Shown: piece after piece, positions 40,561 to 48,584 of the stretch | Numbering within the stretch: the stretch's first letter is position 1 | Layout of the letters: every line of letters begins with the position of its first letter | Assembly (NCBI GenBank): GCA_040773385.1 | Contig: JAXGWH010000001.1 | Coordinates: forward strand, 1 to 64,000 | DNA length: 64,000 nt | Direction: 5' to 3' | Source of the DNA: Aeriscardovia sp040773385 | GTDB lineage: Bacteria; Actinomycetota; Actinomycetes; Actinomycetales; Bifidobacteriaceae | Position numbers and translations under genes: made by a program | Notes under the pieces: generated by a model | Databases searched by the model: none | What the model saw: the letters and a program-made list of their open reading frames with translations, nothing else | What the model was told of the DNA's origin: nothing

Positions 40561-40685
40561 GTTCGGGCAGGGGGAGTATACGCGGAGCGTATCGTGGTAT
40601 GAGCGTAAAGCACTGACGCACCTGATCGGGTTTCTTTAATCTGAAACTGTCATAACCGCATGGTTTTCCTCAGAAGGAGACGATC

Positions 40686-41570
40686 ATGGCGCAAAACACC
40701 ACCGCACCGACCATTCCCTCGTTCACCCTCAACGACGGTACGAAGATCCCGTCCTTCGGCCTCGGCGTCTACCAGATCCCTGCCGACGGCTCCACCTACA
40801 ACGCCGTCAGACAGGCGCTCTCGCTCGGCTATCGCCACATCGACACCGCCAACGCCTACTTCAACGAGGAGGAGGTCGGCCGGGCCGTCAAAGACAGCGG
40901 CATCCCGCGCGACCAGATCTGGATCACCTCCAAGCTCTGGCTGCAGGACTACAAATACGAGGACGCGAAGAAGGCCGTCGACGCCTCCCTCACGCGGCTC
41001 GGCATGGACTACATGGACCTCTACCTCCTCCATCAGCCCTACGGGCCGGTCGGGCAGGCATGGCAGGCGCTCGAAGAGGCACAGAAAGCCGGCAAGATCC
41101 GCTCCATCGGCGTCTCGAATATGACCCCGAAGCTGTGGGAGAGGTACGTGCCCGACTTCGATGTGATGCCCTCCGTCAACCAGGTGGAATTCCACCCGTT
41201 CCAACAGCAGAAGGCACTGCGGAAGATCCTCGCCCCGGCGCATGTCACGCTCGAGGCGTGGGCGCCGCTGGGGGAGGGCAACCACGAGCTGCTCACCCAC
41301 CCGGTCGTCACCGCGCTCGCGGCGAAGTATCACAAGGACGCCGGCCAGATCATCCTGCACTTCGAGCACCAGGAGGGCGTCATCGTCTTCCCGAAGTCCG
41401 TGCACGAGGCGCGCATCAAGTCCAACAAGGACATCTTCGACTTCGAGCTCACCTCGGATGAGATGGACCTGCTGCGCTCGCTCGACCAGGGCCACGGCCA
41501 GCACGACCCGGACGCCCCGGGCGTGGGCGAGTTCCTGCTCCACGCCATCGATGTGCACAAGGGCCAGTGA
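40686..41570 (+). CDS. Aldo/keto reductase
   Basis: An NADPH-dependent oxidoreductase of 294 residues, close in layout to 2,5-diketo-gluconate reductases. The catalytic tetrad is visible: Asp and Tyr of HIDTANAYFNEE, Lys of ITSKLW, His of LLHQPYG. The cofactor end VIVFPKSVHEARIKSN is typical. The usual RWHxQ segment reads HFEHQ. The ATG at 40686 follows GAAGGAGA; the 14 bases AGGAGACGATCATG are repeated exactly at the start of the next gene. The substrate is unknown. The nearby MarR-type regulator suggests control by small aromatic or reactive compounds, an inference from context. Confidence 0.93.
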   Translation: MAQNTTAPTIPSFTLNDGTKIPSFGLGVYQIPADGSTYNAVRQALSLGYRHIDTANAYFNEEEVGRAVKDSGIPRDQIWITSKLWLQDYKYEDAKKAVDASLTRLGMDYMDLYLLHQPYGPVGQAWQALEEAQKAGKIRSIGVSNMTPKLWERYVPDFDVMPSVNQVEFHPFQQQKALRKILAPAHVTLEAWAPLGEGNHELLTHPVVTALAAKYHKDAGQIILHFEHQEGVIVFPKSVHEARIKSNKDIFDFELTSDEMDLLRSLDQGHGQHDPDAPGVGEFLLHAIDVHKGQ

Positions 41571-41735
41571 GTGATCTGGCACATCGGAATCGTGGACGGG
41601 TCCGTGCCAATGATGACAGTTTGACATCAACCGCTTGAAGCCGGGAAGATAACTGGTCGGAACAGATGGTCCGGCTTGTGGGCGGACGGATCGCCCGCGG
41701 GTCAGTCACTCGAAGGTCTGATAGAGGAGACGATC

Positions 41736-42338
41736 ATGACAAATGTCCTTATTCTCGGGGCGACCGGGACACTCGGCTCCGCCGCACGCGCCGAACTGCT
41801 GGAGAGGACCGATGCGCATCTGACGCTGTTCTCACGTCACGCCGGGTCGGTCACCATCAATCCCACATGGGAGATGGCGATCAGTGGTTCTGTCAACAAC
41901 GAGGCAGACCTGGTCCGTGCATTGAAGGGCCAGGATGTCGTTTTTGCCGCGCTCTCGGGTGACATGGCAGGGTTCGCCCGGCACATCGTGGCGGCGATGG
42001 ACAAGGCGGGTGTCTCCCGTCTGCTGTTCATCAGCTCGATGGGCATCTACGGCGAGGTGCCGGCCTCTCTGGGCGGCACGCCCGGCGTCGTCTCCCCGGT
42101 GCTGCGCCCGTACCGTGAGGCCGCCGATGTGATCAAGGCCTCGGACCTTGACTACACGGTGATCCGCCCGGGCTGGTTCGTCTCCGGCCCGGCACGCTAC
42201 GAGATCACGCTCAAAGGCCAGCCGTTCGGCGGCCATGATGTCACGGTCTCCTCGATCGCCGACCTCGTGCGTCGCATTGTCGAGGACCCGGGCCTCTGCT
42301 CGCGTCAGAGTGTGGGCATCGACACGCCGTCCGAGTAG
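41736..42338 (+). CDS. NAD(P)-binding protein, NmrA/atypical SDR type
   Basis: A 200-residue Rossmann protein with GATGTLGSAARAELL at the N-terminus, FISSMGIYGEVP (with Ser and Tyr like SDR proteins) and the DYTVIRPGWFVSG segment typical of atypical SDR/NmrA-like NADPH-binding proteins. The ATG at 41736 follows GAGGAGACG. A TTGACA at 41621-41626 with the weak -10 AAGATA 19 bases on may be its own promoter. It lies between the aldo/keto reductase and the convergent MarR-GNAT gene. Confidence 0.88.
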   Translation: MTNVLILGATGTLGSAARAELLERTDAHLTLFSRHAGSVTINPTWEMAISGSVNNEADLVRALKGQDVVFAALSGDMAGFARHIVAAMDKAGVSRLLFISSMGIYGEVPASLGGTPGVVSPVLRPYREAADVIKASDLDYTVIRPGWFVSGPARYEITLKGQPFGGHDVTVSSIADLVRRIVEDPGLCSRQSVGIDTPSE

Positions 42339-42368
42339 GGCGACGGGGACAGGGCTTTCTTTGTGGGT

Positions 42369-42403
42369 GGCCGGAACATATCGCGGGAGCGGTCCTTCCG
42401 GCC
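42369..42403. terminator. Possible bidirectional terminator
   Basis: GGCCGGA and TCCGGCC pair across 21 bases between the ends of the convergent NmrA-like and MarR-GNAT genes. Flanking T tracts are weak. Confidence 0.4.
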
Positions 42404-42418
42404 ATTGTGCGTCACGGT

Positions 42419-43609
42419 CTATCTGCCCTCGGGCAGCGGCGTGTGCTCCATGAGCACATGCGGCGAGCCGGCGAGGAGGAACGGCTCGCTTTCCTGGGTG
42501 AAGCCAAACTTCTGATAGAACCCGATGACCGGCTGCTGGGCGTGTATATAGACGGGCCGGCCAGGATAATGTCGGGCGATGCAGCCCAGCACATGACGCA
42601 TGAGCTCGGCGCCGAGACCCTTTCCGCGAGCCTGCCGCGCGGTGACGACCCGGCCGAAGCTCACCTGCGTGAGAGTCTGGGTGCCGTCATCACCGTCAAC
42701 CGTTCTGGTGCCAGCCGTTCTGGTGCCAGATTCGGTTTGTCCTGTGGGCGGGGTGCCGTCTCTTCCGGTGCTTTGCGTGGTGGTCTGTGCGGCCACCGAT
42801 TGTGGTGTCCCTAGTGGGTGTGTCGCATCGTCGTCCTGATCCGTGGTTGGTTCCCGTCTGTCCGGCGCGGAGGCGAACACGCGTGCATAGGCGAGCACCT
42901 GTCCGTCCTGCATGTAGCAGATGTGATGGGCGATCCTGTCGGTCTCGTCCGGGTCCTGATAGATGCGCTTCTGGTCGACGGCGAAGACGGCCGCCCGCAG
43001 CTCCAGCTCGCCGAGCAGACGGGAGGCGGGCATCCGCTCGAGCGTTTCGTCGAACCATCCCCCTTCGGCTGTCTTATCCGTTGCGAGAGGTGACGCCGCC
43101 GGTGTGGCGGACATCGGCGGCGCCGCAGGACCGTCCGGGGCCGTGCTTCTGCCTGGGGCAGCACTGCCGCCGGGGGTCGCGCTTTTGCCGAACAGCAGGC
43201 CGTCGAGCGCGGTGAAAGCCTGGTACGCCTTTTCCTGTTCGGGGTCGGACAAACCGGAGAAGAGTGCCAGCAGCTGTTTGTCGGACCTCTCCTCGAGATA
43301 GGAGAATGCCTTCCTGCCTTTGGCGGTCGGCTCGAGGAGCTTGGAACGCCTGTCGGCAGTGTCGGCTTTCTTTGTCAGATAACCGCCGCGGACGAGCGAG
43401 TCGACGAGACGGCTCACATAACTTTTGTCCACGCCGAGCAGGCGGGTGATGTCGGCGGGGGTCCTTGCCTGGCCGGAGGCGGCGAGCATGAGCGCACGTG
43501 CCTGCGCCCAGCCCAGACCCGAGCCGAACACGTTGCGGTCGAGGATGCCGAGTTTTTCTGTGTAGAGGCGGTTGAACCGGCGGATGTGATGCAACTGGTC
43601 TGTGCGCAT
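42419..43609 (-). CDS. MarR regulator fused to GNAT acetyltransferase
   Basis: Residues 1-145 are a MarR winged-helix domain (WAQARALMLAASGQARTPADITRLLGVDKSYVSRLVDSLVRGGYLTKKADTADRRSK in pieces). A Pro/Ala/Ser linker (~146-185) leads to a GNAT domain of the ElaA type: SFGRVVTARQARGKGLGAELM (acetyl-CoA loop RQARGKGLG) and GFYQKFGFTQESEPFL. Inside the GNAT part is a Thr/Gln/Gly-rich insertion of ~55 residues, including a duplicated 15-bp unit. Such fusions are known in other bacteria. It starts at 43609; an AT-rich weak inverted repeat (43629-43647) upstream may be an autoregulatory site. Confidence 0.88.
   Translation of the reverse strand: MRTDQLHHIRRFNRLYTEKLGILDRNVFGSGLGWAQARALMLAASGQARTPADITRLLGVDKSYVSRLVDSLVRGGYLTKKADTADRRSKLLEPTAKGRKAFSYLEERSDKQLLALFSGLSDPEQEKAYQAFTALDGLLFGKSATPGGSAAPGRSTAPDGPAAPPMSATPAASPLATDKTAEGGWFDETLERMPASRLLGELELRAAVFAVDQKRIYQDPDETDRIAHHICYMQDGQVLAYARVFASAPDRREPTTDQDDDATHPLGTPQSVAAQTTTQSTGRDGTPPTGQTESGTRTAGTRTVDGDDGTQTLTQVSFGRVVTARQARGKGLGAELMRHVLGCIARHYPGRPVYIHAQQPVIGFYQKFGFTQESEPFLLAGSPHVLMEHTPLPEGR
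42700..42729. repeat. 15-bp tandem duplication in the GNAT insertion
   Basis: CCGTTCTGGTGCCAG occurs twice in a row at 42700-42714 and 42715-42729. It is in frame and adds five residues of the Gly-Thr-Arg-Thr type to the insertion in the GNAT domain. Confidence 0.9.
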
Positions 43610-43828
43610 GGCGTCACACTAAAACAGATAGTTGACAAAAGCCACTAAATAATCCGGTCAGGGCCCATCCGGTCAGAACCATCTTTCCGGAGCCCATAAG
43701 ATCACGGCCCGTTCTGCACAGATCTCTGCCACACAGTCGGGCAATCTCGTAAGCTGGTGGGCGGCTTATCAGAGACACTGTGACCGGCGGACAGTGTCCC
43801 GGCAGACAGACCGCAGCAGGAGGATCCC

Positions 43829-44452
43829 ATGGCCGAGATCGACAAAATGCACTCCGTCGAGCTGTACCAGCCCGGCGACCCGCAGATCATAAAGGAACAG
43901 ACGCGGTGCATGGAGCTGCTCTATGACTACAACGCCACGCGTCCGAGCGAAGGGCGGAAGCGGGCGGAGCTGCTCACAAAGATGTTCGCCGAGGTGGGCG
44001 AGGGCTGCTGGATCGAGCCGCCGCTGCACGCCAACTGGGCCGGGCATTTCGTGCATCTGGGGACCGGGGTCTACGCCAACTTCAACCTCACCCTCGTCGA
44101 CGACACCGCCATCTACATCGGCGACCACACCATGCTCGGCCCGAACGTGACCATCGCCACCGCGGGCCACCCCATCCTGCCCTCGCTGCGCTCAAAGGGC
44201 ATCCAGTACAACGCACCGGTCCGCATCGGAAGAAACTGCTGGTTCGGCGCGGGCGTCATCGTCGTGCCCGGCGTCACCATCGGCGACAACACGGTGGTGG
44301 GCGCGGGCAGCGTGGTGACGAAGGACCTGCCCGCCAATGTGGTGGCGGTGGGTGACCCGTGTCGCGTGCTGCGCCCGATCAACGAGCATGACCGCCAGTA
44401 CTATTTCAAAGATCACCGGATTGATCCGGCCGATCTGGCCCGCTGGGAGTGA
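43829..44452 (+). CDS. Sugar O-acetyltransferase, maltose/galactoside type
   Basis: A 207-residue left-handed beta-helix acetyltransferase of the LacA/Maa group. The N-terminal helices carry the mac domain (CMELLYDYNATRPSEGRKRAELL), followed by hexapeptide repeats and the active-site region NFNLTLVDD...GPNVTIATAGHP with the catalytic His. The end VVAVGDPCRVLRPI is standard. It transfers acetyl from acetyl-CoA to a sugar hydroxyl. The ATG at 43829 follows AGGAGG. The next gene starts 6 bases after its stop. Confidence 0.94.
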   Translation: MAEIDKMHSVELYQPGDPQIIKEQTRCMELLYDYNATRPSEGRKRAELLTKMFAEVGEGCWIEPPLHANWAGHFVHLGTGVYANFNLTLVDDTAIYIGDHTMLGPNVTIATAGHPILPSLRSKGIQYNAPVRIGRNCWFGAGVIVVPGVTIGDNTVVGAGSVVTKDLPANVVAVGDPCRVLRPINEHDRQYYFKDHRIDPADLARWE

Positions 44453-44458
44453 GAACAC

Positions 44459-45142
44459 ATGCGTATCAACGTTCTGCAGCACACACCCAACGAGGGGCCG
44501 GGCACTATCCGCGACTGGTCGCACGCACACGGCCATGAGCTGTGGGTCTACCATCCTGAGACATTCGGCCACCTGCCTTCCGCCGAGCAGACAGACCTGC
44601 TCGTGATTTTGGGCGGGCCGATGAGCCCGAACGATGATTTCCCCTGGATCCACGCCGAGCGCGAGCTGATCGCCGACCTTCTGGAGCAGGGCAAGCCCCT
44701 GTTCGGCGCGTGCTTCGGCGCACAGCAGATCGCCAAAGTCCTCGGCGCGCCCGTGACGAAGGCGCCACACAAGGAAGTCGGCTGGGCGAGCGTGTACCGG
44801 CAGTGTGACGCCATCGCCGGCATCCCCCAACAGCTGACCGCCCTGCACTGGCACGAGGAGATGTTCGGCATCCCCGAGGGCGCATGGCTGCTGTTTTCCA
44901 GCGATCTCGTCCGCAATCAGGGCTTCATTTACAGGGAAAATGTTGTCGGGCTGCAGTTCCACTTCGAGCCCGGGCCGGACGAGGTGCGCGAGATCGCCTG
45001 CAACGACACGGAGTATCCGCTCTCTCACAACGATCTGCATCAGGGCACGGCTGATATTCTCGCCCACCCCGTCCCGGTAGAAAACAAAGCCGTGATGGCG
45101 GCCATCCTCGACCACATCACCAATCCGGTCAATCAAGGCTGA
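44459..45142 (+). CDS. Class I glutamine amidotransferase-like protein
   Basis: A 227-residue GATase1 domain protein. The nucleophile cysteine is in FGACFGAQQIA (~82), the histidine in LQFHFEPGPDE (~165), and LLVILGGPMSPND matches the oxyanion region. It resembles the stand-alone YfeJ/GuaA-like branch often annotated as type 1 amidotransferase; the acceptor is unknown. It starts 6 bases after the acetyltransferase and is probably co-transcribed. Confidence 0.88.
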   Translation: MRINVLQHTPNEGPGTIRDWSHAHGHELWVYHPETFGHLPSAEQTDLLVILGGPMSPNDDFPWIHAERELIADLLEQGKPLFGACFGAQQIAKVLGAPVTKAPHKEVGWASVYRQCDAIAGIPQQLTALHWHEEMFGIPEGAWLLFSSDLVRNQGFIYRENVVGLQFHFEPGPDEVREIACNDTEYPLSHNDLHQGTADILAHPVPVENKAVMAAILDHITNPVNQG

Positions 45143-45205
45143 GCAACAGGCCAATCGCCCCACTGCCCCTTTCAATCGCTGGGGTACCGGCTCCGGCAAC
45201 CACGC

Positions 45206-45233
45206 CGCGCATATGCGGGTATACGTATGCGCG
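45206..45233. repeat. Inverted repeat in an alternating purine-pyrimidine stretch
   Basis: CGCGCATA (45206-45213) and TATGCGCG (45226-45233) flank TGCGGGTATACG. The stretch continues to 45255 as alternating G/C with T, such as GCGTGCGGGTGTGC repeated. It lies in the leader of the glycosyltransferase gene. Confidence 0.6.
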
Positions 45234-45267
45234 CGTGCGGGTGTGCGGGTGTGCAAAGATGGGAGAC

Positions 45268-46332
45268 ATGAAGAAACTCGCCATCGTCATCGTCACCTAC
45301 AAACGGCAGAAACTGCTGCGGGGGCTGTTCGACTCGATCCTCGCCTCCACGCAGGCGCCGTGGAGGGTCGTCGTCACCGATAATGAGGACAGCAAGGAGA
45401 CCCGTTCCATCGTGGCTGATTTCTCCTCCCGGATGGACGGGAAGTGGGGGACCACCGACAAGGACGCGCAGGGCGGCACGCACCGGGTGGTCTACCAGCG
45501 CATGACAGGCAACTCCGGCGGATCGGGCGGCTTCAATGCCGGCGTCGCCACCGCCTACAACCTCGGGGCCCGCTGGTTCTGGATCATGGACGACGACGTG
45601 GCGATCCTGCCTGACGGCATGGAAAAGCTCGACAAATGGGCCGACCGCGGCTTCTCCGTCATCCAGGGCCAGCGCTACGACGCCGACGGCGGGCCGTTCT
45701 ACTGGCAGTACCATTTCATCGTCCCGCTCGGCGTGCCCGATCCTGTGGCGCCGTCCGGCTTCGGCCGGGCCGGCTACAAGGTGATGGACACCGCCTGTTT
45801 CGAGGGCGGTCTGTTCCGCCGCGACGTCATCCGGAAAATCGGGCTTCCCGACAAACGCTTCTTCATCTACTGGGACGACACGCTCTACGGCTACCTCGCC
45901 TCCAAAGTGACGAACCCGATCATCGTGCCGGACTTCGTGATGCGCCGCACGCGCGACATTCCCAACTGGGACATCGCCGGGGTCCGCCAGCTCAACTCCA
46001 CCTCCGACATGAACCGCTACCACATCATGCGCAACCGCGGCTACATGGCCCGCTACTTCATGGCGCACGGCGACTACCGGCCGGTCCTGTTCGGGCTGGG
46101 GACCGCGTTCACGCTCGCCAAGGAGCTCATCCGCATCGTGGCGGTCGACCATTCCTTCCGCAGCGGCGTCCCGGCCCTGCTCAAGGGCTGGTGGGATTCG
46201 CGCGCACTGCTCCATGACCCGGACTGGGCACCCATGCCGGCGTTGTCGGCAAAGAGCGCGGGTGCGAGCCCGGCGCAGATCGTCGATCTGGCTGCCGCAC
46301 CTGCTGTCGGCACAGATAAAAGTGCGCGATAA
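45268..46332 (+). CDS. Family 2 glycosyltransferase
   Basis: A 354-residue GT-A enzyme. The start MKKLAIVIVTYKRQKLL is typical of GT2; the metal-binding DxD is WIMDDDVAI (~110), with GNSGGSGGFNAGV before it and IYWDDTLYGY later. The layout resembles rhamnosyl- or galactofuranosyl-transferases of cell-surface polymers. No membrane helix is obvious. The ATG at 45268 is chosen over upstream ATGs by the family start and a GGGA box. It is a lone gene in this window, so its polymer is unknown. Confidence 0.92.
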   Translation: MKKLAIVIVTYKRQKLLRGLFDSILASTQAPWRVVVTDNEDSKETRSIVADFSSRMDGKWGTTDKDAQGGTHRVVYQRMTGNSGGSGGFNAGVATAYNLGARWFWIMDDDVAILPDGMEKLDKWADRGFSVIQGQRYDADGGPFYWQYHFIVPLGVPDPVAPSGFGRAGYKVMDTACFEGGLFRRDVIRKIGLPDKRFFIYWDDTLYGYLASKVTNPIIVPDFVMRRTRDIPNWDIAGVRQLNSTSDMNRYHIMRNRGYMARYFMAHGDYRPVLFGLGTAFTLAKELIRIVAVDHSFRSGVPALLKGWWDSRALLHDPDWAPMPALSAKSAGASPAQIVDLAAAPAVGTDKSAR

Positions 46333-46410
46333 TCAAGACGGGTATCCCCGGCCCATCGGCCGGCGATGAGAGAAGATCACCGGCATCCGCCGGGGAAGGG
46401 AAGGATCCGG

Positions 46411-47181
46411 ATGGTTCCCACAGCACAGGCTTTTGGCATCGATATCGGCGGTTCGGGCATCAAAGGCGCCCCGGTCGACCTCGTGAACGGCAAATTTGCC
46501 GACGAGCGTCTGAGGATCCCCACCCCGGAGCAGAGCACGCCCGAGGCGGTGGCCGACATCGTCAAGCAGCTCCTCGACCACTTCGAGGTCAGCAACGGCA
46601 CCCCGGTCGGTGTGGCCTTCCCGGCACCCATCAAGCCCGGCAAGCCGCTCGACTTCATGGCCAACCTCGACCAGAGCTGGGTGGGCGTGGACATCAACGA
46701 GCTGCTCTCCGAGAAGACCGGCCGACGCGTGCGCGTGGTCAATGACGCCGACGCCGCAGGTCTGGCCGAGACGCAGTTCGGCGTCGCGAAGAACGTCAAG
46801 GGCCTTGTCATCGCCACCACGCTCGGTACCGGCATCGGCACCGCCCTCATCGAGAACGGCGTGCTCGTGCCCAACACCGAGCTCGGCCACCTCACGCTCG
46901 AGGGCAAGGATGCCGAGCATTACGCCTCCGACGCCGCCCGCAAGCGCAAGGACCTCAGCTGGAAGAAGTGGGGCAAGAGGCTGACGAAGTACTACTCCCT
47001 GCTCGAGAAGTACTTCAACCCGGATCTGTTCATCGTCGGGGGCGGGGTGAGCAAAAAGTCCGATAAGTTCTTCCCGCACATCGAGATCTCCACGCCCATC
47101 GTCGCGGCCCGGCTGCTCAACGACGCCGGCATCATCGGCTCGGCGTACTTCGCCGCGCAGCAGCAGGACGCCCTGAACTGA
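46411..47181 (+). CDS. ppgK: Polyphosphate glucokinase
   Basis: PpgK phosphorylates glucose using polyphosphate or ATP and belongs to the ROK family. The 256-residue protein has the phosphate loop GIDIGGSGIKG (~9-19), the catalytic Asp in VVNDADAAGLAE, ATTLGTGIGTALI and the late GGGVSKKSDKF. The ELGH...RKRKDLSWKKWGKR segment matches polyphosphate-dependent members, supporting ppgK over plain glucokinase. The ATG at 46411 follows GGGAAGGA. Confidence 0.94.
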   Translation: MVPTAQAFGIDIGGSGIKGAPVDLVNGKFADERLRIPTPEQSTPEAVADIVKQLLDHFEVSNGTPVGVAFPAPIKPGKPLDFMANLDQSWVGVDINELLSEKTGRRVRVVNDADAAGLAETQFGVAKNVKGLVIATTLGTGIGTALIENGVLVPNTELGHLTLEGKDAEHYASDAARKRKDLSWKKWGKRLTKYYSLLEKYFNPDLFIVGGGVSKKSDKFFPHIEISTPIVAARLLNDAGIIGSAYFAAQQQDALN

Positions 47182-47229
47182 ATCTGAATTGCACCTGCGC
47201 TGAACCCGTACCGGACAGGAGGATGAATC

Positions 47230-48579
47230 ATGGGTCAGGACGCTGAGGGCCGTGCGCCCCTGCATTTCTCGGACCGCGTGGATGTGGGCGCGCCCAACCC
47301 CATCATCGCCCTGCAGACACGGATGAAGGCGGAGGGTGTCGTCCTGCGCCAGCTCAACGATTCCAACCCCACCCACCATGGCCTGGGACTTGACGCCGAT
47401 TACATCCCTTCGCGCTATGACGCCCGTCCGTGCGGGCCGGTCGAGGCACGCAGGCTTTTGGCGGATTTCCTCGGCAGGCGCGGCGGCCTCGGCGGCTTTG
47501 ACGTGCCCACCGACGTCGCCGCGCTCGCCACGGCACAGTTCCCGTTCGACGGCATGGCGGGGACTCATGCTGCTTCTGATGCTGCCGAAAAGCCGGGCAC
47601 CCCGCATCCGGTCGACCCGGATGACCTCTATCTGGCCAGCTCCACCTCCGAGGCGTACTCGTGGGTGATGAAGCTCATGTGCGACCCGGGCGAGGCCGTT
47701 CTCTGCCTGACGCCGGGCTACCCGCTCATCGCCTCCATCGGCCGGCTCGAGGGTGTGGAGGCCGTCACCTATCCGCAGCGCTTCGACGGGTCGTGGACCA
47801 TCGACGTGCCGCGCATCGAGCAGCTGCTCACCGCCTCGCGCACCGGCACGCCCGACCCGGTCACCGGGGGGCACGTCCCGCCCATCCGGCTCATGATCCT
47901 CATCAGCCCCAACAACCCTACCGGGGCCTACGTGGGCAGGGACGACTACGAGAAGATCATCACACTGTGCGAACGGTATGGTCTGCCGATCCTCGTGGAT
48001 GAGGTGTTCTACGATTTCCCGCTCCATCCGCTGCACACCCCGTTCCGCGTGGCGGGGGAGGAGCGCGTGCTCACCTTCGCGCTCGACGGGTTCTCCAAGC
48101 TGCTCGCCGCCCCGCATGCCAAGGTCGGGTGGATCCAGATGAGCGGGCCTGCTGATGATATGGACCAAGCGAAGAAGCGTCTGGACGTGATCGCCGACGA
48201 CTTCCTGCCGATGAGCTCGATCATCAGCTCACGTTTCGAGGAGATGCTCGCCGCCGTGCCCGGCCAGGTGGAGCGGCTGCGGGAGCGCACACAGCGCAAT
48301 CTCGCCACGCTCACCCGGCTGCTCGGGGCGTCGTCGGGCGTGGCCTCGCTGCTGCGGCCGGAAGGCGGCTGGAACGTGCTCGTGCGCTTCCCGGGCGTCA
48401 TTGACGAATCCGATCTCGTGGACACGATGATCCGGCAGCATCACCTCTCCGGCCAGCCGGGCTTCTTCTTCGACATGCCCGACAACGGTTACGTGTGCGT
48501 CTCGCTCCTGCCCGAGCCGGAGGAGTTCGAGGGCAACGTGCGGCTGCTGCTGGCCACCATCGACGAGAAACTCGCCTGA
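47230..48579 (+). CDS. PLP-dependent aminotransferase, class I/II
   Basis: A 449-residue fold-type I aminotransferase. Visible are the substrate/PLP motifs SSTSEAYSWVMKLM, NNPTGAYVG, LVDEVFYDF and the PLP lysine in DGFSKLLAAPHAKVGW (~277), with a conserved Arg near the end. The closest functional group appears to be aspartate/alanine-type aminotransferases; the amino-acid partner cannot be read from sequence. The ATG at 47230 follows CAGGAGG. Its stop lies only 5 bases from the stop of the convergent sulfotransferase-like gene. Confidence 0.9.
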   Translation: MGQDAEGRAPLHFSDRVDVGAPNPIIALQTRMKAEGVVLRQLNDSNPTHHGLGLDADYIPSRYDARPCGPVEARRLLADFLGRRGGLGGFDVPTDVAALATAQFPFDGMAGTHAASDAAEKPGTPHPVDPDDLYLASSTSEAYSWVMKLMCDPGEAVLCLTPGYPLIASIGRLEGVEAVTYPQRFDGSWTIDVPRIEQLLTASRTGTPDPVTGGHVPPIRLMILISPNNPTGAYVGRDDYEKIITLCERYGLPILVDEVFYDFPLHPLHTPFRVAGEERVLTFALDGFSKLLAAPHAKVGWIQMSGPADDMDQAKKRLDVIADDFLPMSSIISSRFEEMLAAVPGQVERLRERTQRNLATLTRLLGASSGVASLLRPEGGWNVLVRFPGVIDESDLVDTMIRQHHLSGQPGFFFDMPDNGYVCVSLLPEPEEFEGNVRLLLATIDEKLA

Positions 48580-48584
48580 GGACT

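Noticed and set aside
40686..42338. Aldo/keto reductase and NmrA-like gene as part of the pilin-like island
   Set aside because: Their GC content and codon use match the core genome, and hairpin copy 3 separates them from the island.
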